A DNA stretch of 64,000 nucleotides from Chroococcidiopsis sp. TS-821 (GCF_002939305.1 NZ_MVDI01000007.1:62001-126000), one strand, 5' to 3'. Shown: positions 17,343-27,142, numbered from the stretch's first letter. Translations and numbers: made by a program. Notes: a model not told the origin generated them from the sequence alone.

Positions 17343-18589
17343 TCATTCTGCGTTCCTACTTCTGCAATAGTATTTTCTGCACGACTGAAGAATCTGAAAT
17401 ACATTGACGTGCAAAATTCTTTAATTGGAAATAGTAAATAAGTCAACGGATTAACTGTAACGATAATGTTACGGACATCGCGCTTTACTAAAGAAATAAT
17501 TTGTCGCGCGACGCGATCGCCTGACATGATTCCAATCGGATTTAAATTACTCTTAAATGGTCCTAAAATCAGTTTTCTGACTACACACGGTGCATCTAAG
17601 CGGCGTAAGGTCACTAAATCGCCCAGAGCACGTTTAGAAAGTTCATACAAAGGGCTAAACGCTGGGCTAACTTCGGCTTCAGACGTATTCACCCACACTT
17701 CTTTCAATGCAATGTCTTCATTGGTGCGGATAGTCGTAAAAAACAATTCCATCAGCCGCCAACTCGAAAAAGTATTCACTTCATAAGATTTAGAAATGGC
17801 TTCAGGAGTTCTTTCGCCGCGAACGTTAATACCGTGATTTAGAACAAGAATATCGATTTTCTTTAAGAAGTCTGCAAGTTCCGCTTCTTGTCCTGTTTTC
17901 CAGGTAATGGTTTCTATAGCGAAAGGTTCATCGTTAATTGTCAAAGTAATCGGTTCAGATTGCGAACTCAGGGCAAATACCTTCGCGCCTGCTTGATGCA
18001 AATGAAGTAACAAAGCTTTCCCTAAAGTTCCCGAGGCGCCGGTGACTGCAATTTTCTTGCCTTTGAGCGCGAGTGCTGTACCCATTAACTTATCCACCAA
18101 AGTGAAAGTACCACAATAATAAGCTTGGTCATCATCAAAGTGATGTCGCCAGTGATAAGGACGATTCACGAACCAAGTTGCAGGAGGCGATAAAAAACGT
18201 CCAGGTTTATGCGTGACGTCGGTGACTTCTCGCGCCCATTCACTACCACTACCACGCGCTATACAGCTAACTAGAAATCCTAATGTATAAATCGCTCCTG
18301 CCAAAGCTGCCCATTGATACGCAGGCATCCATACGAAGCATACCCACCACAATGCTAGAGTGAGTGTTAACATCACAAGGCATTCAGGAAAATCATTGCG
18401 CCACTGTGCCTGACGATAAACCATCGCATTCGCAAACGTCAAATCCCGCCGAAAAACACGATGATGCCATACGTGCTGTCGGTACAATGCTGGCACGCGG
18501 TGCGATAGTACGTGATACAGATCTCGTACGATTTCTGCCCAGAGAATCGAACCTACTCCCCAACCAATCGCTGTTACCCAATACACCAT
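17324..18589 (-). CDS. Bifunctional protein: sterol desaturase/fatty acid hydroxylase-like domain fused to a short-chain dehydrogenase
   Basis: This 421-residue protein has two domains. The first (about 1-170) is a membrane di-iron hydroxylase-like region with His motifs HVLSH, HVWHH and HWRHHF set among hydrophobic helices (including WWVCFVWMPAYQW and AIYTLGFLVSCIA). The second (about 175-390) is an SDR with the NAD(P) motif TGASGTLG, LNHG in place of NNAG, and the catalytic YELSK. Such fusions are annotated in other cyanobacteria. The reaction is unknown, but hydroxylation followed by oxidation of a lipid or carotenoid-like substrate would fit. Its repeat-containing 3' end lies close to hisC on the same strand. 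Confidence 0.82.
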   Translation of the reverse strand: MVYWVTAIGWGVGSILWAEIVRDLYHVLSHRVPALYRQHVWHHRVFRRDLTFANAMVYRQAQWRNDFPECLVMLTLTLALWWVCFVWMPAYQWAALAGAIYTLGFLVSCIARGSGSEWAREVTDVTHKPGRFLSPPATWFVNRPYHWRHHFDDDQAYYCGTFTLVDKLMGTALALKGKKIAVTGASGTLGKALLLHLHQAGAKVFALSSQSEPITLTINDEPFAIETITWKTGQEAELADFLKKIDILVLNHGINVRGERTPEAISKSYEVNTFSSWRLMELFFTTIRTNEDIALKEVWVNTSEAEVSPAFSPLYELSKRALGDLVTLRRLDAPCVVRKLILGPFKSNLNPIGIMSGDRVARQIISLVKRDVRNIIVTVNPLTYLLFPIKEFCTSMYFRFFSRAENTIAEVGTQNEVIGNR

Positions 18590-18727
18590 AAATTTATTGC
18601 GCTAACACTCAACTAATAATCTTTGCCGCCTTCTTGGGCAAAAGTAGCACTATCATTCATTATCTTAGAGTGCAGCTTACTTTCGCTGTCTAGAATTTAC
18701 GTGCCAAGTGCGATCGCCTGCTCGACA

Positions 18728-19510
18728 TCAGTTTAACGCGTCTGGATCGACACCTAATTCACGTAATTTAGCTGCCAAAAAGTCAGCACGTTGTCGCTCT
18801 TGTTCGGCACGTTGTCGCTCTTGTTCAGCACGCTGTCGCTCTTGTTCAGCACGCTGTCGCTCTTGTTCAGCTTGTTCAGCACTCCACAACAGCAGATTAC
18901 CTTCTACATCCCACCAGCGGAGCCAATTGGTTGTCTGGCGCAGTCGCTCGCCGTACCAAATTCCTAAAAATAACTCTAATTGCGGAATCCAATAGCGTCC
19001 ATTAGCATCAGGTCGATGTAAAACGTACTTGTCTTCTTCTAGATATCGTACCTCTAAACTTCGTTCGTACGGGTCATAAGTGACATAAGTAGGTACTTGC
19101 AGAACCTGTTCGTAGAAATAAAGCTTGCCATAGGGCGGTGTTGAGCGGATCGATAACTCACCGCCTTCCTCTTGCGAGAGGAACTCCATGACAACAGCTA
19201 CTGCATCGCCTTCGAGATGGGGCGTATAGCTGTGACGAATGATTTCTGGCGGGACAGGTTGAACGTGAGGCACGTAAAACCAATCAGGCGCTTTAACGAC
19301 AATTTTTTTATTGACCGTAGCAACTAAGCCAAAATTTGAGCCGATGAGCATATCCGGTTGGATATATCCTGCGGCTCCTAACGCGTCTGTAAGTGCCGCA
19401 GCAAGCAATGGTTGTTGAATATTCTCCACAGGATCGTCAGGTAACACAAAGTCATCTGGAAGAGGCTCCCAGGTGATTGTGAGTTCTTTTGTTGGCTTTT
19501 GCAGAATCAT
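18728..19510 (-). CDS. Uma2 family protein with heptad-repeat coiled-coil tail
   Basis: This 260-residue Uma2/DUF820 protein has nuclease-fold landmarks in APDWFYVPHV and AVAVVMEFLSQEEGG, then YEQVLQVPTYVTYDP. From about residue 210 it carries four near-identical heptads AEQERQR and ends LAAKLRELGVDPDALN. The heptads are encoded by an exact 21-bp tandem repeat (18786-18869), so the tail length can change by slippage. The tail probably forms a parallel coiled coil for oligomerisation. The ending is shared with the Uma2 protein at 10201-10914. Biological role unknown. Confidence 0.87.
   Translation of the reverse strand: MILQKPTKELTITWEPLPDDFVLPDDPVENIQQPLLAAALTDALGAAGYIQPDMLIGSNFGLVATVNKKIVVKAPDWFYVPHVQPVPPEIIRHSYTPHLEGDAVAVVMEFLSQEEGGELSIRSTPPYGKLYFYEQVLQVPTYVTYDPYERSLEVRYLEEDKYVLHRPDANGRYWIPQLELFLGIWYGERLRQTTNWLRWWDVEGNLLLWSAEQAEQERQRAEQERQRAEQERQRAEQERQRADFLAAKLRELGVDPDALN
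18786..18869 (-). repeat. 21-bp tandem repeat, four copies, in a Uma2 gene
   Basis: Units at 18786-18806, 18807-18827, 18828-18848 and 18849-18869 differ by at most two bases. Each encodes one heptad of the coiled-coil tail. A partial unit follows at 18870. Confidence 0.9.
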
Positions 19511-19654
19511 ATGATGACTCTAAAACAACAAACATTTGCGTGTAAATCGTAGCTAAATTTCAGAGTATTGAATGTTGAATCGCAAATACTTTGGGCATTG
19601 GATAATTAAAGATGTTCGTCAGCGAGCAATTACCAACCTTCACGCTCATTAACA

Positions 19655-20254
19655 ATGCCGCAGCAAACCTTTAGTTACTTTGCATTAGTTTTGGCAGCAG
19701 GTGCATCAAGCCGAATGGGGACTTGTAAAGCTAGCTTACCATGGCGAAATGGTAAAAGTTTGTTGTCGTATCAAGTTGAGCAATTATCTCTTGCCAAAAT
19801 CGTACCTATTGTTGTATTAGGGTTGCATAATTTCCAACAAACGCAAGTTCCAGAAGGAACTATCGTAGCAATTAATCATTATCCCAGTGCTGGAAAAGTC
19901 AGTTCGATTTTGACAGGATTAAAGCACGTACCACAATTTGATTGTTTGTTGATTTCAGCTGTCGATCAACCTAGAAGTAGCTGGATCTATCAACAATTAC
20001 TGAAAACACACCTGTCTTCTTCTGAAGTCCCTATTACTGCACCCAGCTATCAGGGGAAATTGGGGCATCCACTATTATTTTCGGCGTCAGTGCGATCGCA
20101 TCTAGAAAATATAAGTGAAGCCAATTTAGGTCTACGTCAAGTCGTCCAAACGTTTTATCCGCAAATTCAGCGCGTCAACTTTGACACTTCAGAAATTTTG
20201 CTCGATCTCAACACGCCAGAAGCTTATCAAGCTGCATTACAAATGCAAGCTTAG
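19655..20254 (+). CDS. mocA: MocA-like molybdenum cofactor cytidylyltransferase (NTP transferase)
   Basis: The 199-residue protein is a single GT-A-like nucleotidyltransferase domain. It opens with FALVLAAGASSRMGTCKA, the nucleotide-binding LAAGxSxRMG...K motif, followed by the DQPR metal/nucleotide segment and GHPLLFSASV. These fit MocA, which attaches CMP to molybdopterin to give the cofactor used by bacterial molybdenum hydroxylases. It lies about 3.5 kb downstream of the xanthine dehydrogenase-like cluster, which strengthens this reading over other NTP transferases. The stop overlaps the convergent ABC transporter gene by 4 bp. Confidence 0.83.
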   Translation: MPQQTFSYFALVLAAGASSRMGTCKASLPWRNGKSLLSYQVEQLSLAKIVPIVVLGLHNFQQTQVPEGTIVAINHYPSAGKVSSILTGLKHVPQFDCLLISAVDQPRSSWIYQQLLKTHLSSSEVPITAPSYQGKLGHPLLFSASVRSHLENISEANLGLRQVVQTFYPQIQRVNFDTSEILLDLNTPEAYQAALQMQA

Positions 20255-22026
20255 GCTGCACCTAATTGCAGTGCGTAGAGATTGGCATAAACTCCACCTT
20301 GCGCCATTAACTCAGCGTGCGTACCGCCTTCAATTATTTGTCCTTGTTGAATGACTAACACTTGATCCGCTTTGGTAACCGTGCTGAGACGATGAGCAAT
20401 AACAAAGCTGGTACGTTTTGTCAGCAGACGATCGATTGCCTCTTGAACTAAAGCTTCAGTACGCGTGTCAATGCTGCTTGTCGCTTCATCTAAAATCAAA
20501 ATACGCGGGTCGACTAAAACAGCACGTGCAATACTTATTAATTGTCGCTGTCCTTTGCTGAGGTTTGCGCCTCTTGCCCCTAACAGCGTTGAGTATCCTT
20601 GCGGCAAACTGGTAATAAATTCATGAACGTTAGCAACTTGCGCAGCAGCTTCGATTTCAGCTTGGGTAGCATCAGGACGACCAAAAGCAATATTTTCGGC
20701 AACTGTGCCACTAAATAGGATATTGTCTTGCAAAACGAATCCAATTTGTTTCCGTAAGCTTGCCTGCGTTACTTTACGGATATCGATGCCATCAATTTTG
20801 ACGGCTCCACTCGTCACATCATAGTACCGCAGAATTAAGTTAATAATGGTACTTTTTCCTGCTCCTGTAGGTCCAACTAATGCGATCGTTTGTCCTGGTT
20901 TTGCACGCAGATTGACGTCTTTAAGAACAAGCTGATTCGGATTGTAACCAAAGGAAACTCGCTCGAAGGTCACCTCCCCCTGAATTGGTGGCATTGCGAT
21001 CGCATCGGGGGCGTCCTTGAGTTGAGCTGGTTCGTCGAGCAATAAGAAAATGCGCTCGACTGCGGCTAACGCTGATTGGGCTTGCGTATAAAACTGACTC
21101 AAAATTTGAATCGGGCGGAAAAACTGCTGTACGTAAAGCAAAAATGCAGTTACAGTTCCGACTGTCGCTGCTCCTGTCACCGCCAAATAGCCACCATAAG
21201 CGAGAACTCCGGCTGTGGCTAGTGTATTCAAAAAGTCAATTGACGGCAAAAAAGCAGCGGTAATTGCCACTGCGTCAACGTTGGCATCGCGGTTTGCCGC
21301 ATTCAAGGCTTTAAATTCTGTAATATTTAGCTGTACGCGATTAAAGGCTTGGGCTTCGCGCACGCTACTGATATCTTCCTCTATTTTGGTCGAAAGCTCG
21401 CCAATTGTCTGTCGCGTCACGCGAAATCGTTTCCTTGCCCAGCGCGAAAATAAGCCGGTAGTAACAAGCATCAGCGGGACAACTAAGTTACTCACTAAAC
21501 CCAAGCGCAGGTTAATCAGGAACATCGCAATCACAATGCCTGCCAAGCTAAATAAGTTACCTAACATTTGGGCGATCGTTTGTCCAAACGCTTGATTCAC
21601 AACACTCACGTCGTTGAGCAAGCGGCTCATTAAGTCGCCAGCTTCACTTTGATCGAAGAAACTAATCGGTAAGGTTTGAACTTTTGTAAAAATATCTTGA
21701 CGCAATCGTGCAAGTAGGCGTTGAACGATCCAGCCCACACGGATAATTTGGGCACGAATTGCCATGATTCCGCCCACGTAGACGCCTACAAGTAGTACAA
21801 GCATTAAAAGTAAGCCTTGTAAGTTACCTTGGGCAATCAAATTATCAATTGACCAACCCACTAAAAAAGGACCGATTGATTGCGAAGCTGCGCCAATAGC
21901 AACTAAGCTGAGGGCAATAGGAACTTCTTTTCGATAGGGTTGCAGATACCCAAGAAAACGTCGTAGTGTCGGTAACTGTTTACTCGCTTTCTGCTCCGGT
22001 GCAACAAGCGAACCAGGGCTTCTCAT
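20251..22026 (-). CDS. ABC transporter, fused permease and ATP-binding protein (MdlB/MsbA type)
   Basis: This 591-residue half-transporter of the exporter class acts as a homodimer or heterodimer in the plasma membrane. Six membrane segments occupy residues about 38-310. The nucleotide-binding domain follows, with Walker A GPTGAGKST, a Q-loop at FVLQDN, the signature LSKGQRQL (Lys in place of the second Gly), Walker B ILILDEATSS and the H-loop IAHRLST. The substrate is unknown; relatives export lipids, drugs or peptides. The gene is alone, convergent with mocA and next to a membrane-anchored repeat protein on the same strand. Confidence 0.92.
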   Translation of the reverse strand: MRSPGSLVAPEQKASKQLPTLRRFLGYLQPYRKEVPIALSLVAIGAASQSIGPFLVGWSIDNLIAQGNLQGLLLMLVLLVGVYVGGIMAIRAQIIRVGWIVQRLLARLRQDIFTKVQTLPISFFDQSEAGDLMSRLLNDVSVVNQAFGQTIAQMLGNLFSLAGIVIAMFLINLRLGLVSNLVVPLMLVTTGLFSRWARKRFRVTRQTIGELSTKIEEDISSVREAQAFNRVQLNITEFKALNAANRDANVDAVAITAAFLPSIDFLNTLATAGVLAYGGYLAVTGAATVGTVTAFLLYVQQFFRPIQILSQFYTQAQSALAAVERIFLLLDEPAQLKDAPDAIAMPPIQGEVTFERVSFGYNPNQLVLKDVNLRAKPGQTIALVGPTGAGKSTIINLILRYYDVTSGAVKIDGIDIRKVTQASLRKQIGFVLQDNILFSGTVAENIAFGRPDATQAEIEAAAQVANVHEFITSLPQGYSTLLGARGANLSKGQRQLISIARAVLVDPRILILDEATSSIDTRTEALVQEAIDRLLTKRTSFVIAHRLSTVTKADQVLVIQQGQIIEGGTHAELMAQGGVYANLYALQLGAA

Positions 22027-22253
22027 GCCGATTGTTTATTCTGAGGTTATGCCGTAGCCATAAGGCAACTTTGTGAATCTTAATTCATGCAACTTCAGAA
22101 GGGCAACTACTGCAAATAATTACAGTGGGGGTCACGCGTCGAAGTTAAAAATGATGTAATGCTTCTCAGCCTCTTTGATGAATGGCTGAGCCGTCGCGCG
22201 CCCAAACAGGTCTTCAGGCGAGCGCTCGCATACGTGTCATCGTGCCGCTTTAC

Positions 22254-24272
22254 CTATTGTGGTAATTGTGTCGGAGTTGAAGTTGGTGTTGGTATTGTGG
22301 GTACGACGACAGGCTCAGGATTTAAAATTTTCTCCCAGGCAGTAATTTGCTGTTGCGCAGCACGATAAGCATCGGTTCCAGGAGGAATTCTTCTAGCGAT
22401 CGCAATTCCACCAGGAATATCATACTGACCCCGACTTAACGCTAGATTAAATAGCTGTTGACTCCATTGCGCGATCGCCGGATTGACCTCCGCACGTAGT
22501 GGGCTAGTTCGCGGGACGCGATTTGCCAGTCGGATTGCTTGTGCCAATGCTTCTGGCGTGCCTTGTAGTGCTGTGCGGCGTGCTTCTTGCCAGTTTTGGC
22601 GCGCGCGGATTTGTCCTTGCCAATCGTTGATTGCCGCTTGGGCTTCTCCGGAAAGTGCCCTTCCTGGAGCGATTCTTTGCGCTGTTGCGATCGCTGCCGG
22701 AAGATTGCCACTACTAGCAAGAAATCTTGCTTCATCAAGAATAGGCTGGTCTTGCGTTCGCTGAATTCGGCTTGTCCAATTGCGAATTCGACTTTGCGCT
22801 TCGCGATACAACGCACGTCCGCTACGAATTTGACTTGCCTCGTTAATTGCGGCTTGCAACGAAGCAATGTCGCCTCCGGCAGCTAAGTCTTCGGCACGGT
22901 TAAGTAGTGGTCTATCCTCAATCGTCTCGACTTGTCGCCGCCAGCGATTAATCTCGGTACGCGCTTGGGCAGCACGCGGATTTGTATCCGAAATCAATTG
23001 TGCTTCGGTGATTGCTGCAGTTAAATCTCCAATAGTACCGCCTTGGGCAAGTTGTCGCGCCCGATCGAGACGCGCTACAGCTTCAATTTCTAGCTGCCAC
23101 TGCGCGATTAATTCTTGCGCTCTACTATAAAGTGGTCGATCGATAGCAATTTTTTGGGCAGTGGCGATCGCCGTTTCTATATCTGGAATTTCTCCCATCC
23201 AAGCACTTTGCTGTGCTGATGCTAACGTAGTAAAGTCTTGGGCTTCTGCACGTAAGCCTGTACTTGCCGGAATGCGATTGGCAATCTCAATTGCTGTATT
23301 AGCATCGCGTCTATCCAAGGCTGCTTGCGCGAGAGCCATCATCTGCCGTCCCAAGTCCGGAATCAGCGATCGCGCTTCTTGGTACATATAGCTATTGACG
23401 CCGATTGATTCCGCAATTTTAATGGCTTCTACTAAGTTGTCTGCACCGCCTCTTTTTGCCAAACTTTCAGCTTTTGCTAACTTGCTGGCATCTTCGCGGG
23501 CAATTTCAATTTTTTGATTGAGTTCTGCGTATTTTGTTGTTGCCCAATATTCGTTACCAACACTTAATAACCGCACCGTTTCCATAAATGCTTGATGCCA
23601 ATGGCGGGCGCGTAAGTTGTCTTCTACTTCTGCATAAATAGCTTCTGCTTTCGACCAAATCGACCGCCAGTTGGCAATTGTACTTGCTACGTTTTGATAC
23701 GCAGGTACGTCTCTAGGAATTTGCTGTGCTGTGGCGATCGCTTGTTCTAATCTTCCTGCTTGAAAGTCTTGCTCGGCTAAAGCTAAAATGTCTAGCGACC
23801 ACTGTTCGAGTAAACGATTGATTTCTGGGCGCAGTGGGTGATCGTCGGGCAAGGCTTCAACAAGCGCGATCGCCTGTAATAAGTCTTTTACTGTTTGCTT
23901 ATTGGCGGCTACCTGCGCGCAATGCAGACGTACCGAGGCTGAAGCTAAAGGCCAAAAAATGGCAGGACAATTTGGTGCTGCTGGTGACTTTAGTAGCATC
24001 GCTAGCGCAATAAGACTCGCTCCACTTGTGATCGAGCCTCCTAATCCTACCCAAAAAACCCAATTTTTCGACCATCCTTGTACTTTTCGCTTCGGCGATA
24101 ATCTTTTAGGGGCTTTTGGTTGCGGTCCTGGAGTGTTGCCACCTTCATTCAATCTATGCTTTCCTACTCCAGAAGCACCAATTTTCGCAACGGAAGGTAA
24201 AGACTGGCTACTATCTTCGCAGCTAGAAGCTTTGCCAACAGACCAATCATCGGGAATACCTTGCTCTCTCAT
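22254..24272 (-). CDS. Membrane-anchored protein of about eight helical repeats, function unknown
   Basis: This 672-residue protein has a Ser/Pro/Lys-rich cytosolic-type N-terminus (1-70), one hydrophobic segment (about 72-95, VFWVGLGGSITSGASLIAL) and then a long array of helical units. Each unit of about 55-70 residues carries a pattern like AIATAQxI...Y..AQ..I..W, for example AIATAQQIPRDVPAYQ, AIKIAESIGVNSYMYQ and AIRLANRVPRTSPLRAE. The array resembles TPR/SEL1-like solenoids but does not match a named family I can place; relatives are conserved in cyanobacteria. A scaffold role at the membrane is inferred. It ends in a Thr/Pro-rich tail. Confidence 0.75.
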   Translation of the reverse strand: MREQGIPDDWSVGKASSCEDSSQSLPSVAKIGASGVGKHRLNEGGNTPGPQPKAPKRLSPKRKVQGWSKNWVFWVGLGGSITSGASLIALAMLLKSPAAPNCPAIFWPLASASVRLHCAQVAANKQTVKDLLQAIALVEALPDDHPLRPEINRLLEQWSLDILALAEQDFQAGRLEQAIATAQQIPRDVPAYQNVASTIANWRSIWSKAEAIYAEVEDNLRARHWHQAFMETVRLLSVGNEYWATTKYAELNQKIEIAREDASKLAKAESLAKRGGADNLVEAIKIAESIGVNSYMYQEARSLIPDLGRQMMALAQAALDRRDANTAIEIANRIPASTGLRAEAQDFTTLASAQQSAWMGEIPDIETAIATAQKIAIDRPLYSRAQELIAQWQLEIEAVARLDRARQLAQGGTIGDLTAAITEAQLISDTNPRAAQARTEINRWRRQVETIEDRPLLNRAEDLAAGGDIASLQAAINEASQIRSGRALYREAQSRIRNWTSRIQRTQDQPILDEARFLASSGNLPAAIATAQRIAPGRALSGEAQAAINDWQGQIRARQNWQEARRTALQGTPEALAQAIRLANRVPRTSPLRAEVNPAIAQWSQQLFNLALSRGQYDIPGGIAIARRIPPGTDAYRAAQQQITAWEKILNPEPVVVPTIPTPTSTPTQLPQ

Positions 24273-24459
24273 TGCTTATACCCAAATGTCTTTACCTGGC
24301 TTTGATTCTGTTTATAACCAGTCTTGTTTGTCAACCCAGTTTATGTGTAAAGACGTGTATTTTAGCACGAAATACGCTTCCAAAATATTCAAGCATCCAC
24401 AAGCTTTTTAAGACTAACTCATAATTAATTCTTCTTTCCTACACCCTTGCACCTCTGTC

Positions 24460-25365
24460 TCATTTAGCTGAAGCTTCAGACTGCAGATCGGCAATTAACT
24501 GGCTCAACTCAGTGCTACTTGCTTGGTAAACTGTCCCGCAAAAATGACACGTTGCTTCAGCGCCGTCGTCTTTTTCAATCATGTCTTGTAGTTCGGCTTC
24601 ACCGAGCATTTTTAATGCTCCAAGCATCCGCTCAAATGTACAACCACAATGAAAACGTACCAACTGCGTTTCTGGCAAAATCTCTAAACCCATATCTCCG
24701 AGTAGTTCCCCAAAGATTTCAGGTAATGTTTTTCCAGCCTGCAATAGCGGTGTAAATCCTGACAAGGCGGCGACGCGAGATTCTAGGGTCTGGATGAGTG
24801 CTTCGTCCCGTGCAGCTTTTGGTAAAACTTGGATCAGCAACCCGCCTGCGGCTTGTACTCCTTCACTTCCCACAAATACGCCGAGAACTAATGCTGATGG
24901 CGTTTGTTCAGAGGTTACCAGGTAGTGAGTAATGTCGTCACCGATTTCCCCAGAAACTAGCTCTACAGTACTCGTGTAAGGATATCCATAGCCAACATCA
25001 CGCACAACATATAAGTAGCCGTCGTTTCCAACTGCACCCCCTACATCTAGTTTTCCTCTAGGATTGGGAGGTAGTTCTACAGTAGGGTTATCCACATAAC
25101 CGCGTACAGTACCATCTAACCCAGCATCAACAAGAATTCCATCAAGCGGACCATTGCCTTTAATTCGAATGTTGACTCGCGATTCGGCACGTTTCATATT
25201 TGATGCTAGAAGCAGTCCTGCTGACATCGTACGTCCCAAAGCTGCCGTGGCTACGTACGAAAGCTGATGCCTCTGTCTTGCTTCCTCGGTGAGGCGAGTG
25301 GTAATGACGCCCACCGCCCGAATTCCTCCCTCAGCTGCTGTGGCACGAATTAACTGATCTGCCAT
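24460..25365 (-). CDS. hslO: Redox-regulated chaperone Hsp33
   Basis: Hsp33 is a cytosolic holdase switched on by oxidative unfolding, when its C-terminal Cys release zinc. The 301-residue protein has the N-terminal core (LIRATAAEGGIRAVGV, MSAGLLLAS, RIKGNGPLDGILVDA) and the redox switch near the C-terminus. The four Cys of the switch are HCGCTF (CxC) and CHFCG (CxxC), all present, so the switch should work. Start is ATG 25365. It reads toward the helical-repeat protein gene, with a 187-bp gap. Confidence 0.96.
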   Translation of the reverse strand: MADQLIRATAAEGGIRAVGVITTRLTEEARQRHQLSYVATAALGRTMSAGLLLASNMKRAESRVNIRIKGNGPLDGILVDAGLDGTVRGYVDNPTVELPPNPRGKLDVGGAVGNDGYLYVVRDVGYGYPYTSTVELVSGEIGDDITHYLVTSEQTPSALVLGVFVGSEGVQAAGGLLIQVLPKAARDEALIQTLESRVAALSGFTPLLQAGKTLPEIFGELLGDMGLEILPETQLVRFHCGCTFERMLGALKMLGEAELQDMIEKDDGAEATCHFCGTVYQASSTELSQLIADLQSEASAK

Positions 25366-25550
25366 GTCCCTTACATTTCTTTACATATCCTTTTTTATTC
25401 TAAGGTGGAGATAAAGCAAACGACTGAGAAAATTAGAGCAATGATAGTTAACTCGATCGCATAGTAGCCACTAGTAACTATTCACTCACCCCTCATGCAT
25501 AAGTTCAGTCATACTAAAAATAAATTGATTAGGCGATCGCAACGATTATC

Positions 25551-25937
25551 ATGCTAGGTACTTTTCAACAAAGCCAACTGCGAATAGAAATAGAAGCGTC
25601 AGCAGCCGCAATTCGCGACAGTATACTGCGTCCAGAACAGCTACAAAAATGGCTGTGGTTCCAACGCCTAGCGCCAGGAATGCCCGAACAACTACACTCA
25701 GGATTTACTTTCACAAGTTGGACAGGACCAATTGCCATTCGCCATCAAGTAGAAGTCGCAACACCTGTTTGCGTGCGCTTTTTACTAAGTCAAGGCATTG
25801 ATGGATATCACGAATGGTACTGGGGCGAAGGCTGGGTACAATCCTCTTTGGCTGGCATCTCAGTTTTACCCCTCAACTTGGCACAAACGATAAGTCTACT
25901 CAGTCTCCGTCAGTTTCTAGCAACGAAATCAGCTTAG
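25551..25937 (+). CDS. Conserved small protein, SRPBCC-like
   Basis: The 128-residue soluble protein starts with IEASAAAIRDSILRPEQLQKWLW, the helix-grip N-terminal pattern of START/SRPBCC proteins. A strand-rich middle (FTFTSWTGPIAIRHQVEV) and a long C-terminal helix follow. No catalytic residues are evident. Related short proteins occur across cyanobacteria without a known role. It is transcribed away from hslO, so the two probably share a divergent promoter region. Confidence 0.65.
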   Translation: MLGTFQQSQLRIEIEASAAAIRDSILRPEQLQKWLWFQRLAPGMPEQLHSGFTFTSWTGPIAIRHQVEVATPVCVRFLLSQGIDGYHEWYWGEGWVQSSLAGISVLPLNLAQTISLLSLRQFLATKSA

Positions 25938-27142
25938 CCTTGCATTTGGCTTTTCTTCAGACATAGCATATTGACTGCCCTTCTGACGCACTTGCTATGT
26001 CAAGTCACTTTAATCGTGTAGCTTTTTAAAAATAAAAATATTGTATTAAAAAATAATAATAGATATAAAATTCTTATAAATATAAGTCAATTTTTCCCCA
26101 GCTTAATATTTAAAAACAATACTAAAAAACAACTAAAAGCCACACTAGAAACCGAATTTGCCTATTATAGGCTTTTTATCTGTATCAAAGTATAAAGTAT
26201 GTACGCTCAGAAAACTGTACTTCATGATACTAGATGATTAAAATGTGTAGCAAAATCAACAAAAAATTTTCCGCAAAAGCGGTTGCTTTCAGTGAAGTTA
26301 TTGGTAAGCTGAATAATCAATAATTCAACTATGCCTAAAGCAAACTATGCAGGTATGATAGTCTGCAATAGTAAAAGTGTATTATTTGGGAATAACTTAC
26401 TCCTAGCGAGGAAAAAGCACTGTCAAAAATCACTTTACAAAATTCTGTATACCATCTCTTATCAAGTTTTAAGAAGCTCGTGCAGAAACTATGCAAATAT
26501 TAGCGATCGCTTTAATATAGTTGCTATTTCTTAGTTAAACTATTTATTTTGAACTTTTATGTCGCTCAGTCGCCCTAAAATTAATAGTTACATACAATGA
26601 GTCAAAGGAGGAGATGCTTACTGATAAAGCTTTTTCTGAGTGGATATTAGAGCTATTTGATTATATTAATTGCTAATATTTACACCTTAATTTCTGATAC
26701 AAGATGCAAATTTCAGCAATTAATCGACTGTGAATTTATTGATAAAATTTTGTCTTAGCGTACGACAGTATACTTTGCTTGAGTAGCCCTGACTTTAATC
26801 GGAGGGCATCTATGATTCGTGCTTTTTCAAATTTATCTTGTAAACAATTGTGCGATCTACTTTTCTACTTTAGGCAATTGAGTTGACATAAAGCAGAAAA
26901 ACTTATCTCTTCTCTTGATTTTATTGTAAGAAGCAAATGAACAACTGTTCGTCAGTAACATAACTAAGAATTTTTAAATTAAGGTTCTTGGCTATCGTAG
27001 CTGCACTACAGCCAGTAATAACTTATTTTAATTTGGAGTTTTTAATGAATGAAAATAGTGCATAAACAGCTAAATACACAATGCGCTCTATATAAAGTTA
27101 AGCAACTAATGAACCAGGTAAAATTAAGGAGAATAAATTGTG
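25938..27142. other. 1.2-kb AT-rich region without a supported gene
   Basis: The region is much richer in A/T than its surroundings and contains only short ORFs. One 24-codon ORF at 26812-26886 has a good GGAGGG Shine-Dalgarno and is listed separately. A 67-codon frame at 26331-26534 lacks a ribosome-binding site and coding character. An SD-plus-ATG of only six codons occurs near 27045. The region may hold regulatory DNA for the HetP-family gene, or gene remains too decayed to read. Confidence 0.5.
26812..26886 (+). CDS. Possible 24-residue peptide
   Basis: ATG 26812 stands six bases after GGAGGG (26801-26806), an unusually good ribosome-binding site for this AT-rich stretch. The short frame ends at TGA 26884-26886. 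The peptide has two Cys and a moderately hydrophobic middle. No family is recognised, and it may be spurious. Confidence 0.22.
   Translation: MIRAFSNLSCKQLCDLLFYFRQLS

Noticed and set aside
18535-18560. GAATCGAACC sequence resembling a tRNA T-arm
   Set aside because: It lies in the coding region of the desaturase-SDR protein, and no acceptor or anticodon arm fits around it.
26331-26534. 67-codon plus-strand ORF in the A/T-rich region
   Set aside because: No Shine-Dalgarno, composition like random A/T-rich DNA, no recognisable domain, and no double-glycine leader despite lying near the export locus.
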